A stretch of DNA of 61,456 bases from Eubacteriales bacterium (GCA_028705495.1 JAQWDK010000011.1:1-61456); one strand, 5' to 3'. Numbered from the stretch's first letter, positions 31,665 to 40,947 are shown. Made by a program: numbers and translations. Notes: generated from the letters alone by a model not told the origin.

Positions 31665-33797
31665 ATGAAATTACGAAAAACAATAATCAGTGCTATTTTG
31701 TGTATTATAACGCTTTTCTCATTTTCAGCATTATTAATTTCTGTAATTGCTAATGATTTTCAATTAGATAATGAAATAATAATCAAACAATTTTATAAAA
31801 GCATTAATGATGATGAATGGGAAATATGGACTTCTTTGTGGACAGGGGAAGTTCGCAATATGATGCAAGATATGATACCCTATTCAGAATCAAAAAATGG
31901 TGTTTTTAACATAAACTCAGTCGAAATTGTCGAAATAAAAAAAGTTGATAATAATTATGCTCCAAAATATAAAGAACTTGAACATTATTACGATGATTCA
32001 AAATTATATATGTGTTTTTTAGTTGGATTAGATATAAATGCATACGAAGATTCTGAATATTATTTTACAGGTATAAATTATGATTTAGTAGTACTGGTTA
32101 ATAATAACGATAATTGGTACATTGGTGGTATCTCGAGCGGAAACCCGGAATTACTTCAAAAAGAAGGGGATCCTGTTCTTATACAAGATGCCATTAACTT
32201 ATTTCAAGAAAAAACTTCTTTTGTTCCTGTTCAAGATTATTTGGATAGTGACATAATTGCTCCATCGTATAAACCAGGTGATATATTAACAAGTAATATA
32301 GTTGAGCCATCGTTCATTAGAGTTGGTATCGGCCACCTAGGATATGATGAAAAAGGAAATCCAATTCCTATTGTAGATTATACATATGGTGATGTGGATT
32401 TTAAGATGTTTTATACCAATGTCGCACAAAATGAGTTCGGGAACGAGTCATATGGTGAAAACGCTGCAATTGCAAGTGCTTTAGTTGTAAAAATGGCTGG
32501 GTGGTATTATAAATATTCGAGTTATCGTAAACAACGAGGTTTCGATGTAATCGGCGGATATGATATGGCTTTTGTTCCTTCGACATCACCCACTGAAATA
32601 ACAACAAGAGTAAAAAATGCCATACAAAAAGTAGTATACAACTATAGTTTTGTGTATTCAGTAAACAGCAATAGTACATACAGCATAGTACCAGTCTATT
32701 ATGGTTCAAGTTCATATGCGAACCCCGCTCCATACAGATATTCTGGATATTTCGCATGGGATGGAGCAGATTGGCTTGGAGATAACGGCTATTCATGGCA
32801 AGATATAATTCACTACTTTTTTGATGAAGCTTCAAATGGTACGGTAACTCATCCGATTTTTATCAATATATCGATACCATCAAGCACAGCTTTTAATTCG
32901 AGAGTATATAATATACGCTTGCGAAACAGTGGTAAGTATGTAACTGTTTCGTATGCAGGTATTACAAACGGAACATATGTACAACAATATACTCATGACC
33001 CAAACAAAGCTAATCAGGAGTGGCAGTTAATATCTGCAGGTAGTGGTGAATACAAAATACAAGATAAAAACAGCGGAATGTTGTTAAGTGTTGATGCAAG
33101 CTCAGGAGCTGACAATGCAATAATTTGGATATGGCAAGATGATGGAACAACCGGGCAAAGATTTAAATTAAGAAATAACAACGATGGTACATATTCTATA
33201 TTGACAAAAACAAGTAATTTTACAAAAGTAATTGGCGTTGATTTAAGTATAAATAATGGGTTGAACGACGGTGCACAACTTAGACAATATCCGGATTTAG
33301 GAACTAATAATCAAAGATTTATCTTTCAATTAGCTTCGAATAATAAAGTTCCGGAAACAGTTTATAATCTTAGTTGCCAGAGAAGTGGCAAATATGTTTC
33401 TGTACTAAACAAAGGAACTATAAACGGTACAAAAGTACAACAATTTTCTGAATCAAGCATTCATTCACAATATTGGGAGTTTGTTTATTTAGGAGCAGGT
33501 TTATATAAGATAAAAGACATTAACAGTGGTAAGTTATTAAGTGTTACTGATAACTTATCTGGCAACAGTGTTCATATTTGTATAAGAAGTGATGACGGTG
33601 GTTCTGGGCAAATATTTAAAATCAGAAAAAATGCTGATAGTTCATACACCTTCCTTACAAAAAGTAGTGGTTATACGAAAGTACTTGACGTTTCACTTGC
33701 CGCACCCCCTCTTGGCGGAAGTGGATATGGTGAAGGAGATCAGCTTAACCAATATACAGACTACAACACTAATAATCAAAGGTTCTACTTAGAATAA
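31665..33797 (+). CDS. Secreted SpoIID-like protein with two ricin-type lectin domains
   Basis: The 710-residue protein has a signal peptide (about 1-29), an N-terminal region of about 200 residues, and a central segment resembling the SpoIID/LytB domain: FYTNVAQNEFGNESYGENAA then VVKMAGWYYKYSSYRKQRGFD. Two ricin B-like beta-trefoils follow (about 415-560 and 565-710), each with Gly-Lys-Tyr-Val and NQEWQL/SQYWEF and TNNQRF motifs. Such proteins may bind and remodel cell-wall glycans. It forms a pair with the upstream lipoprotein (27 bp apart). Its terminator follows. AT-rich composition marks it as recent cargo. Confidence 0.7.
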   Translation: MKLRKTIISAILCIITLFSFSALLISVIANDFQLDNEIIIKQFYKSINDDEWEIWTSLWTGEVRNMMQDMIPYSESKNGVFNINSVEIVEIKKVDNNYAPKYKELEHYYDDSKLYMCFLVGLDINAYEDSEYYFTGINYDLVVLVNNNDNWYIGGISSGNPELLQKEGDPVLIQDAINLFQEKTSFVPVQDYLDSDIIAPSYKPGDILTSNIVEPSFIRVGIGHLGYDEKGNPIPIVDYTYGDVDFKMFYTNVAQNEFGNESYGENAAIASALVVKMAGWYYKYSSYRKQRGFDVIGGYDMAFVPSTSPTEITTRVKNAIQKVVYNYSFVYSVNSNSTYSIVPVYYGSSSYANPAPYRYSGYFAWDGADWLGDNGYSWQDIIHYFFDEASNGTVTHPIFINISIPSSTAFNSRVYNIRLRNSGKYVTVSYAGITNGTYVQQYTHDPNKANQEWQLISAGSGEYKIQDKNSGMLLSVDASSGADNAIIWIWQDDGTTGQRFKLRNNNDGTYSILTKTSNFTKVIGVDLSINNGLNDGAQLRQYPDLGTNNQRFIFQLASNNKVPETVYNLSCQRSGKYVSVLNKGTINGTKVQQFSESSIHSQYWEFVYLGAGLYKIKDINSGKLLSVTDNLSGNSVHICIRSDDGGSGQIFKIRKNADSSYTFLTKSSGYTKVLDVSLAAPPLGGSGYGEGDQLNQYTDYNTNNQRFYLE

Positions 33798-33814
33798 TTT
33801 ATTTATCTACTTTA

Positions 33815-33851
33815 ACCTGTACAGTTTTTCGGCTGTACGGGTTTGTTTTTA
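33815..33851 (+). terminator. Terminator after the cargo pair
   Basis: ACCTGTACAG (33815-33824) and CTGTACGGGT (33833-33842) form a 10-bp stem followed by a T-rich run. Confidence 0.85.
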
Positions 33852-34035
33852 CAGCTATTATAAAAATACCAATTGCTGAATTAAAAACTTTTTGCTTTGG
33901 TATTGCAGTTCGTAGGTTTTATTGACTCCGAGCTTTTGATCATCACAGCATATACATGCATCAAGCCCCTAAAGAAATACAGAGTAACAGTGAATGTCCT
34001 GCATATTCAGAAAAAGGAAGTGAAGATAAAAAGAA

Positions 34036-35289
34036 ATGAGTATATTTTCAAGATTGTTCCGGTCACGCGACAAACCTAAAGATGCCCATGGCGGTAGCCG
34101 GTATAGCTTCTTCTTTGGAGGTTCCAGCGCAGGAAAGCCAGTCAATGAACACACCGCAATGCAAATGACAGCTGTGTATTCCTGTGTAAGAATACTGTCG
34201 GAAACACTCGCAGGACTGCCGCTTCATGTATATAAGTACAACAATTCGGGTGGTAACGGTTCGTACAGAAATGCAGAGAAGAACCAGAAACACCCTTTAT
34301 ATAGATTGCTCCACGATGAACCAAACCCCGAGATGACTTCATTTACGTTTAGAGAAACGCTGATGAGTCATCTTTTATTATGGGGTAATGCTTACGCACA
34401 AATTATACGAAATGCTCGTGGTGAGGTTGTTTCCCTCTATCCGCTAATGCCAAACAAAATGACAGTCGACCGGGATAAAAGCGGACGGCTGTTTTATATA
34501 TATCAGAGAAGTTTGGAAGACACACCCTCACTAGGCAGTGACAACCAGGTTTACCTTGCACCAGCCGATGTGCTACATATTCCCGGTCTTGGCTTTGATG
34601 GGCTTATAGGCTATTCACCAATAGCAATGGCAAAAAATGCAGTGGGTTTAGCAATCGCTACTGAGGAATACGGGGCGAAGTTCTTCGCCAATGGCGCAAC
34701 TCCGGGTGGTGTGCTTGAACACCCTGGAACTATTAAAGACCCTCAAAGAGTAAAGGATAGCTGGAATTCCGCTTACCAAGGTTCTGCTAACTCACACCGA
34801 GTCGCTGTTTTGGAAGAAGGCATGAAGTACCAGCCGATTGGTATCTCACCCGATCAAGCACAGTTTCTTGAAACAAGGAAATTTCAGATAAATGAGATCG
34901 CTCGTATTTTTAGAGTACCACCACATATGCTTGCTGATCTTGAGAAATCAAGCTTCAGTAATATAGAGCAACAGTCACTGGAGTTTGTCAAATATACACT
35001 TGACCCATGGGTTGTAAGGTGGGAGCAATCGATGTACAGATCGCTTTTATCTGAAACAGAGAAGCAAAATGTGTTCATTAGATTCAACGTGGATGGACTG
35101 CTTCGAGGTGATTATGAAAGCCGTATGAATGGTTATGCTACCGCAAGACAAAATGGATGGATGAGCGCTAACGATATCCGCAAGCTTGAAAACCTTGATC
35201 AAATACCAGCAGAACTTGGTGGTGACTTGTATCTTATTAACGGTGCGATGACCAAGTTACAGGATGCAGGAGCTTTTTATGTTGAGTAA
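34036..35289 (+). CDS. HK97-type portal protein
   Basis: The 417-residue portal forms the dodecameric DNA gate at the head vertex. It has the usual N-terminus (MSIFSRLFRSRD), AVYSCVRILSETLAGLPL, LLLWGNAYAQIIRN, the ADVLHIPGLGFDGLIGYSPI stem region and the NEIARIFRVPPHMLADLE clip, all as in HK97-family portals. Length is normal. It begins the head operon after the cargo insertion. A weak GGAAGTGAAGAT ribosome site precedes the ATG. Confidence 0.95.
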   Translation: MSIFSRLFRSRDKPKDAHGGSRYSFFFGGSSAGKPVNEHTAMQMTAVYSCVRILSETLAGLPLHVYKYNNSGGNGSYRNAEKNQKHPLYRLLHDEPNPEMTSFTFRETLMSHLLLWGNAYAQIIRNARGEVVSLYPLMPNKMTVDRDKSGRLFYIYQRSLEDTPSLGSDNQVYLAPADVLHIPGLGFDGLIGYSPIAMAKNAVGLAIATEEYGAKFFANGATPGGVLEHPGTIKDPQRVKDSWNSAYQGSANSHRVAVLEEGMKYQPIGISPDQAQFLETRKFQINEIARIFRVPPHMLADLEKSSFSNIEQQSLEFVKYTLDPWVVRWEQSMYRSLLSETEKQNVFIRFNVDGLLRGDYESRMNGYATARQNGWMSANDIRKLENLDQIPAELGGDLYLINGAMTKLQDAGAFYVE

Positions 35290-35426
35290 CTAATAATGTA
35301 AAGTTGGTATTACATCGAAAAGAAAAGGTTTGAAAGAATGATGCTTCTTTAACCGGTTTAACATTTTTACTAAACATAATCTTTATTGAAAAACAGATAG
35401 TACAACTAAAGAAGAGGACAAAAGCG

Positions 35427-35714
35427 ATGACGAAAAGTAAGACAGAAAAACACGCTGAGATATGTAAGAAGCTAAATGAAATCTACAAGACCAAAAACAA
35501 CGACTATGGCGACAGCTTTGGTGAGACATTTCGCAAGCTCGGTATCATCAGCGCTGTGACAAGGATCACTGACAAGGTTAACAGGATTCAGAGCCTTTGT
35601 GTTAGAAAAGCAATGGTTTCTGATGAGTCGGTAACAGACACCTTGTTAGATCTTGCTAACTACGCAATAATGTCAGTGATTGAACTCGAGGAGGAGAAGA
35701 AAAGAAATGCATAA
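35427..35714 (+). CDS. DUF1599 nucleotide-modification-associated protein
   Basis: The 95-residue protein has the DUF1599 pattern NDYGDSFGETFRKLG, RITDKVNRIQSL and ESVTDTLLDLANYAIM, related to all-alpha NTP pyrophosphohydrolases. The charged residues in these helices would bind metal. It could cleanse or modify nucleotides, but its location between portal and protease is unusual and suggests a small insertion. It overlaps the protease by 8 bp. AAGAAGAGGAC precedes the ATG. Confidence 0.8.
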   Translation: MTKSKTEKHAEICKKLNEIYKTKNNDYGDSFGETFRKLGIISAVTRITDKVNRIQSLCVRKAMVSDESVTDTLLDLANYAIMSVIELEEEKKRNA

Positions 35715-36447
35715 AGATCTACATAAGTTTTGGAATTGGGTTAAATGCGAGGACTCCGACACCAGAGAGCTCTACATAAATGGAATAATCGCAGAGGAAT
35801 CATGGTTTGATGATGATGTCACCCCTAAGGTATTTAAAGCAGAGCTTAATGCCGGAAAGGGTGACATTGTTATTTGGCTTAACTCACCGGGTGGCGACTG
35901 CATCTCAGCAAGCCAAATTTATTCAATGCTCATGGACTACAAAGGTAAAGTGACTGTCAAGATAGATGGTCTTGCTGCTTCCGCTGCAAGTGTAATAGCT
36001 ATGGCAGCAACACAGGTACTCATGGCACCAACAGCTTTAATGATGGTGCACAATCCGCTGACTGTAGCTATCGGTGACAGCGACGAAATGCAGAAAGCGA
36101 TAGCCATGCTCTCGGAGGTTAAGGAGAGTATCATAAATGCATACGAGATAAAGACAGGAATGTCTCGCGCAAAGATCTCTCATCTCATGGATGCTGAAAC
36201 ATGGCTCAATGCTAATAAGGCCATAGAGTTAGGTTTTGCAGATGGTATTTTAGAGGATGAGAAAAAGCGTGTTCAGCAAGAAGATGTTACATATGCTTTC
36301 AGTCGTAGGGCTGTAACAAACTCCTTGCTGGACAAGCTTCGTCATAAAAACAAAGACGCTTCAGCAGTTCAAGGTAAAGGTATACCCAGTATACCAGGCA
36401 TACCTGTCGAACAGCTACAAAAGCGTCTTAATCTATTAAAACACTAA
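35707..36447 (+). CDS. ClpP-like head maturation protease
   Basis: The 246-residue serine protease has NSPGGDCISASQI, GLAASAAS (likely catalytic Ser92) and MVHNP (His115), as in ClpP-type prohead proteases of the S14/S49-like group. It processes the capsid precursor and scaffold. I chose the ATG at 35707 with GAGGAGGAGAA upstream. The C-terminal tail (about 205-246) is basic and variable. It lies in the conserved portal-protease-capsid order. Confidence 0.93.
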   Translation: MHKDLHKFWNWVKCEDSDTRELYINGIIAEESWFDDDVTPKVFKAELNAGKGDIVIWLNSPGGDCISASQIYSMLMDYKGKVTVKIDGLAASAASVIAMAATQVLMAPTALMMVHNPLTVAIGDSDEMQKAIAMLSEVKESIINAYEIKTGMSRAKISHLMDAETWLNANKAIELGFADGILEDEKKRVQQEDVTYAFSRRAVTNSLLDKLRHKNKDASAVQGKGIPSIPGIPVEQLQKRLNLLKH

Positions 36448-36466
36448 TTTATTGGAGGATATTTAA

Positions 36467-37663
36467 ATGAACACAATACTTGAACTGCGCGAGAAACGCG
36501 CAAAAGCATGGGAAGCAGCTAAGGCTTTCCTCGATACCAAACGCGGTACGGATGGTATGATTTCCGCCGAAGATACCGTTACCTATGACAAAATGGAAGC
36601 CGATGTTGTAGCTCTCGGTAAGGAAATCGAGCGATTGGAAAAGCAGGAAGCGCTCGATCGGGAGCTATCCAAACCGCTGAACACACCGCTTACAGCCAAA
36701 CCTACGTTTCCGGGAATGGAGACCAAAACAGGCAGGGCTTCCGATGAGTACAAAAAGGCGTTCTGGAAGACCATGCGCAATAAACACGGTTCCGAAATAC
36801 GCAATGCACTTCAGATCGGTGAAGACAGCGAAGGCGGTTATCTGGTGCCTGACGAGTTTGAACGTACCCTGATCCAAGCGCTTGAAGAAGAGAACGTCAT
36901 GCGGCAGCTATGCAGCATCATCTCCACCTCCTCCGGGGATAAAAAAATACCCGTGGTGGCGACCAAGGGTACAGCCTCCTGGGTGGAGGAAGAAGGCAAT
37001 ACGCCGGAATCGGACGATGCCTTCGCCCAGGTGAGCATTGGCGCCTTTAAACTGGCGACCATGCTGAAAATCTCCGAGGAGCTGCTCAACGACAGCGTGT
37101 TCAACCTGGAACAGTACATCGCCCGAGAGTTCGCACGCCGGATTGGCTCGGCGGAAGAGGCGGCCTTTGTTACGGGTAACGCTTCCGGCAAGCCCACTGG
37201 TATCCTCCATTCAACCGGTGGCGCGCAGGTGGGGGTCACTACCGCCAGTGCGACGGCTATTACCATGGACGAGGTGCTGGATCTGTTCTATTCGCTGAAG
37301 ACGCCTTACCGAAGGAATGCCGTGTTCCTGATGAACGATGCCACCGTAAAGGTGTTGCGTAAGCTCAAAGATGGCAACGGCCAATACCTGTGGCAGCCCT
37401 CAGTACAAGCTGGTCAGCCCGATACCATCCTAAACCGTCCGGTAAAGACCACCGGAGCTATGCCCACGGTTGAGGCAACAGCGAAGGTGCTTGCCTTCGG
37501 GGACTTCTCGTATTACTGGATTGCCGACAGGCAGGGACGCAGCTTCCAGCGCCTAAACGAGTTGTATGCCGTGACCGGACAGGTGGGCTTTCGTGCCACC
37601 CAGCGTGTGGACGGTAAACTGATTCTGCCGGAGGCCATCAAGGTTCTCCTTATGAAAAGTTAG
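36467..37663 (+). CDS. HK97-type major capsid protein
   Basis: The 398-residue protein has an N-terminal coiled delta domain (about 1-95, acting as scaffold), then the HK97 fold: EGGYLVPDEFERTLIQALEE, QLCSIISTSSGDKKIPVV, LLNDSVFNLEQYIAREFARR and the C-terminal AYAVTGQVGFRATQRVDGKL-type strand. Base composition from about 36700 to 37650 is clearly richer in G+C than its neighbours, a sign of modular exchange. GGAGGATATT precedes the ATG. Removal of the delta domain by the upstream protease is expected from the family. Confidence 0.95.
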   Translation: MNTILELREKRAKAWEAAKAFLDTKRGTDGMISAEDTVTYDKMEADVVALGKEIERLEKQEALDRELSKPLNTPLTAKPTFPGMETKTGRASDEYKKAFWKTMRNKHGSEIRNALQIGEDSEGGYLVPDEFERTLIQALEEENVMRQLCSIISTSSGDKKIPVVATKGTASWVEEEGNTPESDDAFAQVSIGAFKLATMLKISEELLNDSVFNLEQYIAREFARRIGSAEEAAFVTGNASGKPTGILHSTGGAQVGVTTASATAITMDEVLDLFYSLKTPYRRNAVFLMNDATVKVLRKLKDGNGQYLWQPSVQAGQPDTILNRPVKTTGAMPTVEATAKVLAFGDFSYYWIADRQGRSFQRLNELYAVTGQVGFRATQRVDGKLILPEAIKVLLMKS

Positions 37664-37694
37664 TAAATATTAGAAAGCATAACGGAGGTACGAC

Positions 37695-38054
37695 ATGAGC
37701 TATAACACAAAGAACTACACCGAACAAGGCGGTGAGAAAACCGTCATCGGTGGTGAGCTTGAAATCCAGGAAGGAGCCTCGGTAACGGGGTTTCCTTCCC
37801 CCCAAGTGTCCGCAGCCAGTGAAGCAGCGTTTGGAGGTGTTAAGGCGTCCGCGAAAACTGAAACCGATACCGTCCCGGCAAAAATCGGTGCGGACGGCAA
37901 CCTCTATGTACCTACTTACCCTGTTGTATCAGAAATACCTGTTGCAGTAAATCAGTCGGTAAGTACCGCTACAGATATCACGGGGTTGCTTGCCGATTTT
38001 AACGCATTACTCACAAAACTAAAAGCAGCAGGTCTTATGGCAGCTGACGAATAA
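37695..38054 (+). CDS. Head fibre-like protein
   Basis: The 119-residue protein starts with NTKNYTEQGGEKTVIGGELE, then a short repeat-like beta region, and ends with a coiled segment DITGLLADFNALLTKLKAAGL, the layout of small phage head-fibre proteins. It follows the capsid gene after 31 bp with GGAGGTACGAC upstream. It probably decorates the capsid and trimerises via its C-terminal helix. The role is inferred from layout and position. Confidence 0.75.
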   Translation: MSYNTKNYTEQGGEKTVIGGELEIQEGASVTGFPSPQVSAASEAAFGGVKASAKTETDTVPAKIGADGNLYVPTYPVVSEIPVAVNQSVSTATDITGLLADFNALLTKLKAAGLMAADE

Positions 38055-38075
38055 ACATAGAAGGAGGCGGCGGAT

Positions 38076-38387
38076 ATGGTCACGCTGCTTGAAAAGGTTA
38101 AAGCAAATCTAATCCTTGAACATAATGAGGATAACGAGCTTTTACAGTTGTACATTACCGCTGCCGTCTCTTATGCTGAAAGTTACCAGCATGTTGCTGA
38201 AGGGTATTATACAGAGAACGTTATGCCACCTACTACCGAACAGGCTGTAATAATGTTGTCGTCACATTTCTATGAATCCAGAGACGGCAGTACCGGTGGA
38301 TTTTTTTCTGATGATGTAAAAGCTGGACAGCAGGTGTGGAATACAGTAAACCTTCTTCTACGTCTTGATCGTGATCACAAATTTTAG
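38076..38387 (+). CDS. Head-tail connector protein
   Basis: The 103-residue all-helical protein matches the gp6-like connector family: LLEKVKANLILEHNEDNELL, YITAAVSYAESY and TEQAVIMLSSHFYESRDG with a C-terminal NLLLRLDR. It attaches below the portal to build the neck. GAAGGAGGCGG precedes the ATG. Confidence 0.88.
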   Translation: MVTLLEKVKANLILEHNEDNELLQLYITAAVSYAESYQHVAEGYYTENVMPPTTEQAVIMLSSHFYESRDGSTGGFFSDDVKAGQQVWNTVNLLLRLDRDHKF

Positions 38388-38409
38388 ATTAGAAGGTGAG
38401 GTTTCAATT

Positions 38410-38754
38410 ATGAGTTTTGGAATGATGAATTCCTTCATTAATATAATATCCACCGAACCCATAAAGGATGCGGAGGGTTTCGTTACTACAGGTGATCGTA
38501 TCATCGCATCGGTTAAAGCATATAAGGAGATACGCAATACAAGTACGAAATGGGAACGGATTATTGGGAATGCTGCTTTTTCAACTGTAACAGCTCTATT
38601 CCGATTCCGTAAGATACCCGGTTTAACTGTAGACACCACGCTATTTATCTCCGACATGGATGGTAGGTATAACATAATTAGCGTAGAGGATGTTCGTGGA
38701 CGAGGTATGTATGTTGAGGTGTTAGCAGAAAAATCTGAAGGGAGCATAAAATAG
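38410..38754 (+). CDS. Head-tail adaptor/stopper
   Basis: The 114-residue beta-rich protein fits the head-tail joining (stopper) family: ISTEPIKDAEGFVTTGD, FRFRKIPGLTVDTTLFIS and YNIISVEDVRGRGMYVEVLA. I chose the ATG at 38410 with AAGGTGAGG upstream. It overlaps the next gene by one base (the A of the stop and GTG start), which implies coupling. Confidence 0.85.
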   Translation: MSFGMMNSFINIISTEPIKDAEGFVTTGDRIIASVKAYKEIRNTSTKWERIIGNAAFSTVTALFRFRKIPGLTVDTTLFISDMDGRYNIISVEDVRGRGMYVEVLAEKSEGSIK

Positions 38755-39203
38755 TGGGACGATTCTCATATAAAATGCCTGAAGACTTCTTACTTAAAGT
38801 ATCTAGGCTCGGTGAAAAGACAGATGAGATAATACCTAAGGTTCTTGAAGCAGGCGGTGAAGTAGTAGAAGCGAAGGTTAGATCAAATTTGCAGTCTGTT
38901 GTAGGGAGAGGTACAAAGAAAGAGAGCCGTTCCACAGGCGAGCTCGAATCAGCGCTTGGCGTATCTCCGGCAAGGCAGGACAGAGATGGAAATTTTAATG
39001 TGAAGATAGGCTTTTCAGAACCTCGATCATCTACCGATAAATCTAGTAGCGGTAAGAGCAATGCTATGATTGCAGCTGTTCTTGAATACGGAAAGCAAGG
39101 ACAACCACCTAAGCCTTTTCTGAAACCTGCAAAGACTTCGAGCAGAAAAGGCTGTATTGAAGCAATGAAGGCGAAGCTTGAAATCGAGGTCAAAAAGATA
39201 TGA
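38754..39203 (+). CDS. HK97 gp10-like neck protein
   Basis: The 149-residue protein has the HK97 gp10 pattern: an N-terminal helix, LEAGGEVVEAKVRSNL, and IAAVLEYGKQGQPPKPFLKPA. It starts with GTG overlapping the previous stop and overlaps the next gene by 4 bp. It belongs to the neck/tail-completion group that joins head and tail. Confidence 0.85.
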   Translation: MGRFSYKMPEDFLLKVSRLGEKTDEIIPKVLEAGGEVVEAKVRSNLQSVVGRGTKKESRSTGELESALGVSPARQDRDGNFNVKIGFSEPRSSTDKSSSGKSNAMIAAVLEYGKQGQPPKPFLKPAKTSSRKGCIEAMKAKLEIEVKKI

Positions 39204-39556
39204 GTCTACTTTCAGAACTGACCACGATGTTTGAAGACCTAGGCATACCAGTGGAAACAGGTGTGTTTTCAGGAAAGCCACCTGAGATGTACGCTGTGTT
39301 CACTCCTCTTTCAGACACCTTTGAATCATTCGCAGATAATGTTCCAAACAATGAGATACAAGAAGTGCGTATCTCACTGTTCAATAAGGGTAACTACATA
39401 AAAACAAAGAACAGCATCATACGAACATTGCTTACTTCAGAAATTACAATTACAGAACGTAGATATATAGGCTACGAGACGGATACAGGGTTCCACCATT
39501 ATTTAGTCGATTGTAGCAAGTGCTATGAAATACAAGACTTAGAAACGGAGATATGA
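39200..39556 (+). CDS. Tail terminator/completion protein
   Basis: The 118-residue protein has the pattern expected for the tail terminator: an N-terminal helix, a PVETGVFSGKPPEMYAVF strand and long beta strands ending in IGYETDTGFHHYLVDCS. The start overlaps the preceding gene by 4 bp. It probably caps the tail tube at the neck. The assignment relies on gene order plus strand pattern. Confidence 0.75.
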   Translation: MSLLSELTTMFEDLGIPVETGVFSGKPPEMYAVFTPLSDTFESFADNVPNNEIQEVRISLFNKGNYIKTKNSIIRTLLTSEITITERRYIGYETDTGFHHYLVDCSKCYEIQDLETEI

Positions 39557-39558
39557 AA

Positions 39559-40149
39559 ATGGCAACTATAGGGCTTGACCGGCTCTTTTACTCAAAAATA
39601 ACTGAAGATGAGAAAGGTGAGGAGACATATGGGATTCCCATCTCACTTGCTAAAGCGATCAAAGCAGATTTATCTGTCGAACTCGCAGAAGCTACATTAT
39701 ATGCAGATGACGGGCCTGCTGCTGTCATAAAAGAATTCAAGTCTGGGAAGTTATCCCTTGGAATTGATGACATAGGCACAACTGCTGCTGAGGACTTAAC
39801 AGGAGCGAAGATAGACAATAACAATGTAATCATCTCTGGCAGTGAAGATAACGGCTCACCTGTAGCAGTTGGGTTCCGTGCTAAGAAAGCGAATGGAAAA
39901 TATCGTTACTTTTGGCTCTATCGTGTGGTGTTTGGTATTCCTGCCACTAATCTGCAAACCAAAGGTGACAGCATCACTTTCTCCACTCCTACTATAGAGG
40001 GTACGGTATTCCGACGCAATAAGCTTGACGGTAAAAACAATCACCCATGGAAGGCTGAGGTCAACGAAGACGATGCGACCGTTCTTCCCGAGGTTATTAC
40101 GAGCTGGTACACAGAGGTATATGAGCCTGTCTATACGATTTTACCATAG
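39559..40149 (+). CDS. Major tail tube protein
   Basis: The 196-residue protein matches phi13-type major tail proteins: ATIGLDRLFYSKI, LAKAIKADLSVELAEATLYA, DDGPAAVIKEFKSGKLSLGI and FGIPATNLQTKGDSITFSTP. It polymerises into the tail tube. I chose the ATG at 39559, as CGGAG lies nine bases upstream; the ATG at 39553 is too close. It is spaced normally before the tail chaperones. Confidence 0.92.
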   Translation: MATIGLDRLFYSKITEDEKGEETYGIPISLAKAIKADLSVELAEATLYADDGPAAVIKEFKSGKLSLGIDDIGTTAAEDLTGAKIDNNNVIISGSEDNGSPVAVGFRAKKANGKYRYFWLYRVVFGIPATNLQTKGDSITFSTPTIEGTVFRRNKLDGKNNHPWKAEVNEDDATVLPEVITSWYTEVYEPVYTILP

Positions 40150-40166
40150 TGGGAGGTATTTAGAGC

Positions 40167-40586
40167 ATGGATAACATTATTAACACTAATGACAGAAGCG
40201 CAAAGATAACAATAGGTGGTAAAGAATACGAGATGATCCTTACCACGAAAGCTACAAAGGAGATTGCATCGAGGTATGGCGGTCTTTCTAACTTAGGCGA
40301 AAAGCTGATGAAGTCTGAGAATTTTGAGATGGCACTCGATGAGGTGGTTTGGCTTATAACACTTCTTGCCAATCAATCTGTTTTAGTACATAATCTACAG
40401 AACCCATCTAAGAAACGAGAACTGCTAACAGAAGAAGCGGTTGAGCTACTTACTTCGCCGCTTGATCTTTCTGACTACAAGGACTCCATCATGGAAGCGA
40501 TGTTGAAAGGTACAAAGCGGAATGTTGAAAGCGAAGATGAAGCCAACACCGTAGGGTCTAACTCAAAAAACGCACAGGTCGGGTAA
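40167..40586 (+). CDS. Tail assembly chaperone, short form (gpG-like)
   Basis: The 139-residue protein has SAKITIGGKEYEMILTTKAT and a helical body as in tail chaperones of Firmicutes siphoviruses. It coats the tape measure during tail assembly. It ends at 40586, just after a slippery A AAA AAC sequence, so a fraction of ribosomes should shift and make the longer form. GGGAGGTATTTAGAGC precedes the ATG. Confidence 0.85.
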   Translation: MDNIINTNDRSAKITIGGKEYEMILTTKATKEIASRYGGLSNLGEKLMKSENFEMALDEVVWLITLLANQSVLVHNLQNPSKKRELLTEEAVELLTSPLDLSDYKDSIMEAMLKGTKRNVESEDEANTVGSNSKNAQVG

Positions 40587-40777
40587 ACAGCGACGAAGAG
40601 TTGTTTGCTCGACTTATCTTTTATGGTGTGACTCTTCTTCACCGGTCTGAGCTGGAGGTCTGGCTTATGCCGCTGGGCCACCTGCTCGATCAGTGGGAGA
40701 TATATATGCAGTTTAACGGTCTGGCAAAACCAAAACGCCTTTATGGCATTGATGAAGTAATTCCAAGTGGTATATAA
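40167..40777 (+). CDS. Tail assembly chaperone, -1 frameshift form (gpGT-like)
   Basis: The heptamer A AAA AAC at 40565-40571 is in the right phase for -1 slippage. Shifting there extends the protein from 135 residues by 68 more (RTGRVNSDEELFARLIF... to IDEVIPSGI), giving 203. The extension has no start codon of its own and shows conserved-looking helices (LEVWLMPLGHLLDQWEIYM). This is the classic arrangement next to a tape-measure gene. Frameshift efficiency is unknown. Confidence 0.8.
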
Positions 40778-40840
40778 TATTTCTTGTATTATATGGAATA
40801 TCGTGATATACTTTAAAACAATAAGTTGGTTAACAGAAGT

Positions 40841-40907
40841 TTGACAGATAGTTTATCTGCGCATTATTTATATTAAGCAGGGTTATAATTCCACAAGGCA
40901 ACTTGTG
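40841..40907 (+). promoter_or_regulatory. Promoter and dyad of the kinase cargo
   Basis: TTGACA (40841-40846) with TATTTA (40865-40870, 18-bp spacing) is a plausible sigma-A promoter; a TATAAT also lies at 40884. CACAAG-GCAA-CTTGTG (40892-40907) is a perfect dyad that may be an operator or a leader hairpin. The cargo gene therefore seems to have its own control within the tail operon. Confidence 0.5.
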
Positions 40908-40947
40908 TTAATATAGATATTTTATTTTTGATTGGAGTGATGTTCTT

